Source of the DNA: Clostridia bacterium
GTDB lineage: Bacteria; Bacillota_A; Clostridia; UBA1212
Assembly (NCBI GenBank): GCA_017464985.1
Contig: JAFTXL010000144.1
Location: forward strand, 1 to 5,140
DNA length: 5,140 nt
Direction of reading: 5' to 3'
Shown: positions 1 to 5,067 of the stretch, in pieces
How the letters are laid out: every line of letters begins with the position of its first letter
Position numbering within the stretch: position 1 is the stretch's first letter
Position numbers and translations under genes: made by a program
Notes under the pieces: generated by a model
The model's input: the letters and a program-made list of their open reading frames with translations, nothing else
What the model was told of the DNA's origin: nothing
Database searches by the model: none

Positions 1-1
1 C

Positions 2-241
2 GACCTGTCGGATGTAAGAAATACTTTAAAAATATTAGATAAACTGGGGTGCAGAACCGAGTTTTCAAACGGAAGAATCTTAGTTGACAGCAGTCAGCTT
101 ACAAGCAGTACAATTCCTGCGGAGCTTGCCGCAGCGCTGCGCTCCTCCATAACATTTCTCGGAGCGCTTATATCGCGCTGCGGCAATGTTACTACTGCGC
201 ATCCCGGAGGATGCGCAGCCCTGCTGCCATTACCATTCTGA
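2..241 (+). pseudogene. murA: Truncated MurA (UDP-GlcNAc enolpyruvyl transferase) fragment, runs off left edge
   Basis: The open frame enters from the left edge and gives 79 residues before TGA. It begins DLSDVRNTLKILDKLGCR and carries RSSITFLGALISRCG followed by HPGGCA. These match MurA around residues 45-116 of the E. coli protein, including the loop cysteine (codon 212-214; Cys115 in E. coli) that takes part in catalysis and is the fosfomycin target. MurA makes the first committed peptidoglycan precursor by adding enolpyruvate to UDP-GlcNAc in the cytoplasm. Directly after PGGCA the expected IGxRPIDLH is missing. The frame instead reads ALLPLPF and stops, and I could not recover the MurA continuation in the other two plus frames. 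A complete MurA is about 420 residues, so some three quarters of the protein is absent and this copy cannot be active. Some 45 N-terminal residues must lie outside the window. It faces the opposite way from the other wall genes here. Family assignment is confident; whether the break is biological or an assembly join is not. Confidence 0.85.
195..218. repeat. Perfect 10-bp inverted repeat at the murA break
   Basis: The arms CTGCGCATCC (195-204) and GGATGCGCAG (209-218) are perfectly complementary around a 4-nt CGGA loop. Most of the palindrome lies in the codons for the conserved AHPGGCA motif. MurA similarity stops at the end of the right arm. There is no T-run on either side, so a classical intrinsic terminator is not supported, although a hairpin here lies downstream of yolD on the minus strand. 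Confidence 0.7.
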
Positions 242-252
242 ACTGCAGAATG
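234..252. repeat. Short inverted repeat between murA fragment and yolD
   Basis: CATTCTG (234-240) and CAGAATG (246-252) form a perfect 7-bp stem with an AACTG loop, overlapping the stop codon of the murA fragment. It lies in the convergent gap between the plus-strand murA piece and minus-strand yolD. No T-tract follows on either strand. It may act as a weak bidirectional terminator or mRNA 3' end structure, or be chance. The rest of the gap, about 253-293, is AT-rich and shows nothing else. Confidence 0.4.
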
Positions 253-293
253 CACAATTCCGCCGCTAAAAAATCATATATCAAATAATTCAA

Positions 294-728
294 TTACATT
301 TCATCAAACAGCTCACATTCAATACCGCATATATTACAAATCTGAATCTCTGTACCGTCTTGCATAATCAGCTCATTTCTGTAACTGTCAAATCTCTTTA
401 CGTATCCGGTAAATTCCAAATACATTCCTCCCGATTTTTTTTCATCAGGTACAAAGTAAGTAATTTTAATTGATACATCTTCACAAATGTTGTCACGGAT
501 AATCAGCAGTTTTTCATTCAATATCGCTTTTGCGTCTTCGTCCAATTCTATTTTTTCATCTGTCAGCCGTGCAGTTTCCCTTATAGCAGCATCATGTCCG
601 GTAAGCGCCGCAAACGGTGCGAACTGAGCCGCACGGTCAATCCTAGACATTCGCGGATGTTTCGATGATGTAGGATGCTGTAAATTGATGATATCTTCAT
701 AACAATGTATATTATTTTCACCTTTCAC
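294..728 (-). CDS. YolD-like family protein
   Basis: The protein is 144 residues with the chosen start. The core (about residues 24-46), HPRMSRIDRAAQFAPFAAL followed by TGHD, and the continuing AAIRETARLTDEKIELDED are the signature of the YolD-like family, widespread in Firmicutes beside UmuC/UvrX-type Y-family polymerases. YolD proteins are regarded as UmuD-like partners of the polymerase by gene association; the biochemistry is not settled. The C-terminal part looks like a small beta-rich domain and ends with an unusual Cys-X2-Cys-X3-Cys (residues 131, 134, 138). Start choice: a GTG preceded by GGAGGT with a 7-nt gap. An upstream ATG is inside the Shine-Dalgarno itself, and an upstream TTG overlaps the preceding small gene and lacks a site. 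It is the last gene of the minus-strand SOS cassette, 41 nt after the DUF5131 remnant, and is probably co-transcribed from the LexA-box promoter. Confidence 0.9.
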   Translation of the reverse strand: MKGENNIHCYEDIINLQHPTSSKHPRMSRIDRAAQFAPFAALTGHDAAIRETARLTDEKIELDEDAKAILNEKLLIIRDNICEDVSIKITYFVPDEKKSGGMYLEFTGYVKRFDSYRNELIMQDGTEIQICNICGIECELFDEM

Positions 729-735
729 AAAAAAC

Positions 736-741
736 ACCTCC
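736..741 (-). promoter_or_regulatory. Ribosome binding site deciding the yolD start
   Basis: The minus strand reads GGAGGT followed 7 nt later by GTG (726-728). The overlapping ATG at 741-743 has its own bases inside this site, so it is very unlikely to be the start. Confidence 0.75.
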
Positions 742-769
742 ATTAAACACAGCTTACCGTGCTTTGTGA

Positions 770-916
770 TCAATATTTGCTAACTTCGCCTGTTTGCACA
801 GATACTTCGATTTCACCTGTATTAACATTTCTTTTTAAATCATCTTTATGAATGTAGCAGTATTTGCACCCATCACTGAATTTTTTGCACCCTCTCCACG
901 GGTTCCACAACGGCAT
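770..916 (-). pseudogene. Remnant (N-terminal 48 aa) of a DUF5131 / phage Gp37-Gp68-like protein
   Basis: A short frame between the polymerase and yolD encodes 48 residues starting MPLWNPWRGCKKFSDGCKYC, then YIHKDDLKR. The WNPWRGC...SxGCKYCY block, with cysteines at 10, 17 and 20 (CX6CX2C), is the N-terminal signature of DUF5131 proteins, which resemble radical-SAM/phage Gp37-type proteins. Full-length members are several times longer, and clostridial examples are often found beside UmuC and YolD. Here the similarity fades after about residue 30 and the frame ends in TGA at the yolD boundary, so the body of the protein seems deleted. An in-frame GTG at 923-925, 5 nt after AAAGG, could be the original start and would add three residues. 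It begins within about 20 nt of the polymerase stop. It could be a translated mini-protein holding a metal site, but a decayed gene is the simpler reading. Function is unknown. Confidence 0.65.
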
Positions 917-934
917 ACTTAACACATCTGCCTT

Positions 935-2461
935 TCACGCTTTATGACCGCCGATTTGATTATTACGGTCTTTTGCCGTTGCTCCATCTTCAAAGTTCAT
1001 GCCTTTTAGAATCGCATTTTTACCGTATTTTTTCTTTATACCGAGCATTGCCTTTTGCATACTCTTTTCACGCATCAATGCTGTGGTCTCTTCTTCACAC
1101 CGCTTTTGCTGCTCCTCATAATCTGTGAATAAGTCAAGCTGCTGATACTCTGTCTGCTCATTTACAACATTCTCATCAACAACACGGTTTGCAGATATAT
1201 TTATTCTTCGTACAAGAAGATTTTTATCAACAATCCTGTCATAAAGCTCTGTAACAGCATCAGTAATCAAACTCGATGATGCAGTCTGTCTGTCAAGGTT
1301 TGCAGTACCGTGCGCATGCTTCGGCACTTTTCTTCCGTACCTGTCTACCGTTACTTCGCCTTTGTAACTGCTCTTTCTGCCCAAATCTTTCAGATTTTCT
1401 ATATCATAACCTACCGTTAATACTATCTGATCGGTGACAAGTCCTTTATCAACCAAATCAAGCGCCAATAGATCTGCCATTTCGCGCACAACCAGTCTCG
1501 CTTTTTCACATGTATACGGACAGTGCAGAACTTGTCCCGATGCTATACTGCTTTCAGTCGGTTTATATGCCTTAATTTCCGCTATAGTGCACGGCTCCCA
1601 ACCCCAGGCATGGTCAATCAAAAGCTCAGCATTTACACCAAACAGTTTATAAAGTAAGTCTTCATTATAATATTCATTAGACTTTCCGACGGAACACTTT
1701 GCAATATCTCCCATAGTGTAAAGACCGTTTGCTTCCAGCTTTTTTTTATATCCGCTTCCGATACGCCAAAAATCTGTAAGAGGTCTGTGGTTCCAAAGCA
1801 ATCTGCGATACGATATTTCATCAAGTTCGGCTATACGCACACCGTCTTTATCAGGTTCTGTATGCTTTGCAACTATATCCATCGCAATCTTGCAAAGATA
1901 CAAGTTTGTACCGATGCCTGCCGTGGCAGTTATCCCTGTAGTTTTTAAAACATCTCTTATAATCATGACGGCGAATTCATGAGCCGTCATGTTACGCGCC
2001 GGAAGATATGCAGTAACATCCATAAAAACTTCATCAATAGAATAAATATGCATATCTTCCGGCGCTACGTACTTCAGATACACATTATAAATCTTAGTGC
2101 TGTATTCAATATAATGAGCCATCTGAGGAGGTGCCGTAATATAATCAACACCAAGCGACGGATCTTTCTTTATCTCCGTATCGTTATAGGAGTATCCTGT
2201 AAGCGTTCTGCCCGGAGCTTTATAGCTTCTGGAGGCATTTACCTCACGGACTCTTTGCACAACTTCAAAAAGTCTTGCCCGGCCCGATATGCCATATGAT
2301 TTAAGAGATGGCGAAACGGCAAGGCAAATAGTCTTTTCCGTTCTTCCCGGATCTGCTACCACAAGATTTGTTGTAAGCGGGTCAAGATTTCTCTCAACAC
2401 ACTCCACAGACGCATAAAACGACTTCAGGTCTATTGCAATATATATGCGATTTTCCGACAT
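935..2461 (-). CDS. Y-family translesion DNA polymerase, UmuC/UvrX type
   Basis: A 508-residue lesion-bypass polymerase acting on stalled replication forks. The palm motif YIAIDLKSFYASVE holds metal-binding Asp11 and the expected steric-gate Tyr16. YSIDEVFMD supplies the acidic pair Asp143/Glu144. TATAGIGTNLYLCKIAMD (about 179-195) is the usual post-catalytic segment, followed by the thumb and then the little-finger domain from roughly 300 to 425. QLDLF at 441-445 is a textbook beta-clamp-binding pentapeptide. The C-terminus, NAILKGMNFEDGATAKDRN followed by NQIGGHKA, is typical of the YolD-linked UmuC/UvrX subfamily of Firmicutes rather than of shorter DinB (Pol IV). Start: ATG at 2461 fits homologues, which begin a few residues before YIAIDLKSF. 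A GTG at 2479, 11 nt after AGGAGG, would add MKECSY and is a real alternative. Longer starts are excluded because they lie within or upstream of the promoter. It is the first gene of an SOS-controlled unit with the DUF5131 remnant and yolD. No lesions are seen in the reading frame. Confidence 0.93.
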   Translation of the reverse strand: MSENRIYIAIDLKSFYASVECVERNLDPLTTNLVVADPGRTEKTICLAVSPSLKSYGISGRARLFEVVQRVREVNASRSYKAPGRTLTGYSYNDTEIKKDPSLGVDYITAPPQMAHYIEYSTKIYNVYLKYVAPEDMHIYSIDEVFMDVTAYLPARNMTAHEFAVMIIRDVLKTTGITATAGIGTNLYLCKIAMDIVAKHTEPDKDGVRIAELDEISYRRLLWNHRPLTDFWRIGSGYKKKLEANGLYTMGDIAKCSVGKSNEYYNEDLLYKLFGVNAELLIDHAWGWEPCTIAEIKAYKPTESSIASGQVLHCPYTCEKARLVVREMADLLALDLVDKGLVTDQIVLTVGYDIENLKDLGRKSSYKGEVTVDRYGRKVPKHAHGTANLDRQTASSSLITDAVTELYDRIVDKNLLVRRINISANRVVDENVVNEQTEYQQLDLFTDYEEQQKRCEEETTALMREKSMQKAMLGIKKKYGKNAILKGMNFEDGATAKDRNNQIGGHKA

Positions 2462-2490
2462 ATAGCTGCACTCTTTCACAGCTGGGGCAT

Positions 2491-2496
2491 CCTCCT
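2491..2496 (-). promoter_or_regulatory. AGGAGG Shine-Dalgarno upstream of the polymerase gene
   Basis: The minus strand reads AGGAGG, a full match to anti-SD. It is 11 nt from the GTG at 2477-2479 and about 29 nt from the ATG at 2459-2461. The site therefore favours the GTG start, whereas homologue length favours the ATG. Directly behind it ATGCCCCAGCTGTGA forms a four-codon frame whose TGA overlaps that GTG (GTGA), so coupling is conceivable, but the ATG has no spacing from the site. Confidence 0.55.
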
Positions 2497-2522
2497 GTTT
2501 TACTTTTAAACTTTGTTTCTGT

Positions 2523-2551
2523 ATTATAACGAACATTTGTACGATAGTCAA
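2523..2551 (-). promoter_or_regulatory. Sigma-A promoter of the SOS cassette
   Basis: On the minus strand TTGACT (2546-2551) and TATAAT (2523-2528) are separated by exactly 17 nt. This is a near-consensus housekeeping promoter. Transcription should begin around 2515-2517, leaving a 5' leader of roughly 35-55 nt that contains AGGAGG. It is the only strong promoter I can see in the window and would serve the polymerase gene, the DUF5131 remnant and yolD. Confidence 0.85.
2530..2543 (-). promoter_or_regulatory. LexA operator (Gram-positive SOS box)
   Basis: The minus strand reads CGTACAAATGTTCG, matching 13 of 14 positions of the Bacillus-type LexA box CGAACRNRYGTTYG; only the third base differs. 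It lies wholly in the spacer between -35 and -10, where bound LexA would block RNA polymerase. Repression in undamaged cells and induction after RecA-stimulated LexA cleavage follow from established SOS biology. That this cell has LexA is inferred. Confidence 0.85.
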
Positions 2552-2614
2552 GGGTGATAATTTACTTTGCCCTGGCAAACACATGAAAATTTTTTGTAAA
2601 AAGGGTTATCAATA

Positions 2615-2704
2615 CTGCGGGACACCACAGCACAAAAAGAATACCCGGTGCCCTCGAAAAAACACTTTTGTGCCCAATTTCCACGAAAATTCTAACTTTT
2701 CCGT
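2615..2704 (-). other. Gene-free spacer with three consecutive predicted hairpins
   Basis: Between the cassette promoter and the ftsW terminator there is no credible gene, but the segment can fold. On the minus strand CUGUGG/CCGCAG closes a UGUC loop (2615-2630, one G-U pair). GCACAAAA (rc of 2666-2673) pairs with UUUUGUGC (rc of 2630-2637) around a 28-nt loop. ACGGAAAA...UUUUCGU (2683-2704) pairs with one bulge. GTGCCC also occurs twice as a direct repeat (2648-2653, 2670-2675). It could be a dispersed intergenic repeat, the end of a lost mobile element or a small RNA. I do not recognise a named family, and short hairpins in AT-rich DNA can arise by chance. Confidence 0.3.
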
Positions 2705-2734
2705 ATGTAATTTTTATCCAAAGCCGAGCGCACC

Positions 2735-2777
2735 AATAAAAAGCCCTGAAACTGTTACAAACAATTTCAGGGAGCTT
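2735..2777 (-). terminator. Rho-independent terminator after ftsW
   Basis: CCCTGAAA (2744-2751) pairs with TTTCAGGG (2765-2772). Past a single mismatch, TGTT/AACA extends the stem to a 3-nt loop. On the minus strand the stem is followed by CTTTTTATT. It lies about 40 nt beyond the ftsW stop and should end the murF-mraY-ftsW transcript, insulating it from the SOS cassette. Confidence 0.85.
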
Positions 2778-2779
2778 AT

Positions 2780-2827
2780 CAGAATCTCACATAATTAAAA
2801 TCTCACGTAATCAGAACTTCACATAGT
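2780..2827 (-). repeat. Three imperfect 16-bp tandem repeats at the ftsW 3' end
   Basis: Units 2780-2795 (CAGAATCTCACATAAT), 2796-2811 (TAAAATCTCACGTAAT) and 2812-2827 (CAGAACTTCACATAGT) follow head to tail. The second and third each differ from the first at three positions. Read on the minus strand, the gene-internal unit encodes the last residues DYVKF and stop, and the two downstream copies echo that same segment after the stop codon. This suggests duplication of the end of ftsW by slippage or unequal exchange, followed by drift. Confidence 0.6.
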
Positions 2828-3932
2828 CTGAATTTCTCGATATGTTAAGCAGTATTCCCGCATTCATCATCATCGTTATCAAGGAACTTCCGCCATAACT
2901 GAAAAACGGAAGCGATACACCGGTTACAGGCATTATGTTAGTTACAACCGCAATATTCATAATCACCTGCACCGCAATCAAAGTCGTTATTCCGGCTGCC
3001 ACAAGACCGCTGAAAGCATCGTTTGCATATATCGCAATTTTGTATCCGCGGCATACCAGCAAAGCAAAAAGAGCCAAAACAGCAAAACATCCGACAAATC
3101 CAAGTTCTTCTGCCAATATTGCAAAAATAAAATCGTTGTATGGTTCAGGCAGATACAATTGCTTTTGAACACTTTCTCCAAGACCCCTTCCGAAAAGACC
3201 GCCGGACCCTATCGCATACAGCGACTGTTTAGCCTGCCACGTGTCGGAACTGTTTTCCGCAGAACCTGAGCCGAAAAACGAATTAAGTCTCTTCTGAACA
3301 TGAGGGACAAGAGCATAAGCAGCACCGCCGGCAGCACCGGCACCTCCCAGAAGCACCGCAAAAAGATACCATCTCATGCGTCCGAAAACCATCATACTTG
3401 CCATAACAATACCCAGGATTATAAGACAGCTTACGTGAGGCTCCAGAAAAATCAAAACCATACCCAGGGCAACAGGCGCAATTGCAATTAAAATTCCGCC
3501 AAAACCTCTGGCCTTATCACAGATTTTCGGATGCGAAAACACATATGCCAGGTAAAGAATCATACCCGTCTTAAAAAACTCCGACGGCTGCAATGAAAAG
3601 CCTACATTTATCCATCTCTGTGAATAGTTAAGTTCAACACCGAGCGGCGTAAGTACAAGAGCAAGCAATACTATCGTTGCCGCAAAAAACAACACTGAAA
3701 ACCGTTTAATAACATTTTTTAAATCCACCAAATACGCAGCTGCCATCGCGGCAAATCCCAATGTTATATAGAGGAGCTGTTTCTTAATTACAGAATATGA
3801 ATCTCCGCCGGTACTGTTTTTTGACGCGGCAGGACTGGCACTGCATATCATAACAGTACCCATAACAACAAGCAGTATTACGCTTAAAAGCAGCCAGAAA
3901 TCAGGCTGTCGTTTTCTTATATCTGCCTTCAA
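2811..3932 (-). CDS. ftsW: FtsW/SpoVE-type SEDS peptidoglycan glycosyltransferase
   Basis: A 373-residue polytopic membrane protein with about ten hydrophobic segments. SEDS proteins polymerise lipid II into glycan strands with a partner class B PBP; FtsW does so at the division septum and SpoVE during sporulation. Diagnostic blocks: NYSQRWINVG (102-111), QPSEFFKTG (115-123), LEPHVSCLII (163-172), QSLYAIGSGGLFGRGLG (236-252), YNDFIFAILAEELGFVG (265-281) with Asp267 as the likely catalytic aspartate, and the signature NIMPVTGVSLPFFSYGGSSL (332-351). The SQRW and EPHVSC variants are ordinary for clostridial FtsW/SpoVE. The start is TTG, supported by GGAGGG 8 nt upstream; an ATG within that site is closed by TAA after four codons. 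It follows mraY by 34 nt in one operon and is followed by an intrinsic terminator instead of murG. FtsW and SpoVE cannot be separated from this sequence; the dcw position favours FtsW or a shared role. Confidence 0.95.
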   Translation of the reverse strand: MKADIRKRQPDFWLLLSVILLVVMGTVMICSASPAASKNSTGGDSYSVIKKQLLYITLGFAAMAAAYLVDLKNVIKRFSVLFFAATIVLLALVLTPLGVELNYSQRWINVGFSLQPSEFFKTGMILYLAYVFSHPKICDKARGFGGILIAIAPVALGMVLIFLEPHVSCLIILGIVMASMMVFGRMRWYLFAVLLGGAGAAGGAAYALVPHVQKRLNSFFGSGSAENSSDTWQAKQSLYAIGSGGLFGRGLGESVQKQLYLPEPYNDFIFAILAEELGFVGCFAVLALFALLVCRGYKIAIYANDAFSGLVAAGITTLIAVQVIMNIAVVTNIMPVTGVSLPFFSYGGSSLITMMMNAGILLNISRNSDYVKF

Positions 3933-3940
3933 CTTAAAAG

Positions 3941-3946
3941 CCCTCC
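3941..3946 (-). promoter_or_regulatory. Ribosome binding site fixing the TTG start of ftsW
   Basis: The minus strand reads GGAGGG with an 8-nt gap to the TTG at 3930-3932. No ATG or GTG in frame nearby is better placed, and the protein begins MKADIRKRQPDFWLLL as expected for a short cytoplasmic N-terminus before the first membrane segment. Confidence 0.75.
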
Positions 3947-3966
3947 ATAAAACAATTAACGGTAGA

Positions 3967-4941
3967 TTAGATTATAATAAGATAAGTGACTATGCAGCAA
4001 ACGAGTGTAAATGCCCAAAATACATACGTAACTTTAAGCTCTTTCCAACCTGAAAGTTCAAAATGATGGTGGAGAGGAGCCATTTTAAAAAGCCTCTTTC
4101 CTTTTGTAAGTTTAAAATAACTCACCTGAAGAAGTACCGAAAGAGCTTCAAGAACAAACAAAAGACCTGCGCCTACAATCAGAAGAGGTCTGTTAAGCAT
4201 TATAGCGCATGCGCCCATCGCTCCGCCTATGGCAAGAGAACCGGTATCACCCATAAATACTTTTGCGGGATGATAATTGAATATCAGAAAACCCAACATA
4301 CCTCCTGCCATAACAACAGAAAATAGCGCAATGCTTTCATTTCTTTCTATAAACAGCGATACCGCCATAAAAAACAGGAAAACAATCAATGAATTGCCTG
4401 CGCAAAGTCCGTCAAGACCGTCTGTTAAATTGACTGCGTTTGTCGAACTGATGAGAACCAAAACAGCAAAAGGAATAAATACCCATCCGAGATTCAGAGA
4501 CACTTCTTTCCCGAAAAACTCTATTATCATTTTTTCGATACCCTCATTAAATGCCGACTCGTACCATGCAAATCCGAGCGCAACAATAAAAAGAGCCGCC
4601 ATTTTCTGATACCAGAATAATCCGTCCTTTGATTTTTTAATAATTTTCAAAAAATCATCGAGGAAACCGACAAATCCGAAACCTGCCGTTACAAAAAGAA
4701 GCGGCAGAATCTCGTTCGCTTTTCCCATAAAGAAAAGCACAAGACCTACAATGATAACAGGAGTCAGAAAAATTAAACCTCCTATTGTAGGCGTACCCGT
4801 TTTCTGCAGATGTGTCTGCGGACCGTCATCACGTACTGTCTGTCCGAATTTTAATCTGCGCAGAAGCGGAATATATATCGGTCCCAATAACGCCGCAAAG
4901 GCAAAAGAAACCAAACAAGACACTATAAGTTCTACTGTCAT
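3967..4941 (-). CDS. mraY: MraY, phospho-N-acetylmuramoyl-pentapeptide transferase
   Basis: A complete 324-residue integral membrane enzyme, normal length for the family, with about ten membrane segments. It transfers phospho-MurNAc-pentapeptide from UDP to undecaprenyl phosphate, making lipid I on the inner face of the membrane. Family motifs: DDGPQTHLQKTGTPTIGG (38-55), GFLDDFLKIIKK (92-103) with Asp95/Asp96, NAVNLTDGLDGLCAG (168-182), FMGDTGSLAIGG (229-240) with Asp232, and PLHHHFELSGWKE (289-301) with the HHH triad near the Mg-UDP site. These correspond to Asp117, Asp118, Asp265 and His324-326 of Aquifex MraY. All catalytic residues are present. The ATG start has GGAG 8 nt upstream. It lies 39 nt after the murF frame and 34 nt before ftsW, so its product feeds the lipid II that FtsW polymerises. 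No promoter is visible; it depends on upstream dcw transcription. Confidence 0.97.
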   Translation of the reverse strand: MTVELIVSCLVSFAFAALLGPIYIPLLRRLKFGQTVRDDGPQTHLQKTGTPTIGGLIFLTPVIIVGLVLFFMGKANEILPLLFVTAGFGFVGFLDDFLKIIKKSKDGLFWYQKMAALFIVALGFAWYESAFNEGIEKMIIEFFGKEVSLNLGWVFIPFAVLVLISSTNAVNLTDGLDGLCAGNSLIVFLFFMAVSLFIERNESIALFSVVMAGGMLGFLIFNYHPAKVFMGDTGSLAIGGAMGACAIMLNRPLLIVGAGLLFVLEALSVLLQVSYFKLTKGKRLFKMAPLHHHFELSGWKELKVTYVFWAFTLVCCIVTYLIII

Positions 4942-4980
4942 AATATCATCTCCAATGCTACAAGCTTTTTTGCATACAAG

Positions 4981-5067
4981 TCATTTTCCTGTAACAGCTT
5001 TTGAAACAACTTCCATATGCATAGAATGAGGACCCTTAACGATCACGGCATCACCCTCCGATATAAT
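4981..5067 (-). pseudogene. murF: Severed C-terminal tail of MurF beyond an in-frame TAG
   Basis: Directly after the TAG the same frame continues IISEGDAVIVKG, then PHSMHMEVVSKAVTGK, and stops at TGA. EGDAVIVKGPHSMHME is the well-conserved MurF C-terminal motif (usually GDxVLVKGSxxMxME), so these codons belonged to murF until recently. Because the frame is the same on both sides, a single base change in a sense codon (for example GAG or AAG to TAG) explains the interruption and an indel does not. Inside the tail, GGAGG followed 8 nt later by GTG (5044-5046) could start a 21-residue peptide, but the site arises from conserved codons and is probably chance. Confidence 0.7.

Noticed and set aside
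131..140. GCAGCGCTGC palindrome as an operator or recombination site
   Set aside because: It lies in alanine-rich murA codons (AELAAALR) and is readily explained by coding sequence.
729..773. Longer YolD starting at a TTG (773) or ATG (743)
   Set aside because: The TTG overlaps the preceding small gene without a binding site and the ATG is part of the Shine-Dalgarno itself; the GTG at 728 is ideally placed.
294..2551. Insertion sequence or integron carrying the SOS cassette
   Set aside because: No transposase, integrase, terminal inverted repeats or target duplications could be found around the cassette inside this window.
2462..2584. N-terminal extension of the polymerase frame up to an ATG at 2584
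   Set aside because: The extra codons cover the -35, LexA box and -10 of the promoter, so the start codon would lie upstream of the transcript; homologues begin just before YIAIDLKSF.
2583..2798. A 71-residue plus-strand open frame in the spacer upstream of the polymerase promoter
   Set aside because: It runs through the ftsW terminator and hairpin-rich spacer, has low-complexity composition, no recognisable motif and no convincing ribosome binding site.
2780..2843. CRISPR array
   Set aside because: The 16-bp units are directly adjacent with no spacers, diverged, and lie at the end of a gene.
1434..4609. Several plus-strand open frames of 60-110 codons antisense to the polymerase, ftsW and mraY
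   Set aside because: They are antisense to genes with clear catalytic motifs, have no recognisable domains and no good ribosome binding sites.
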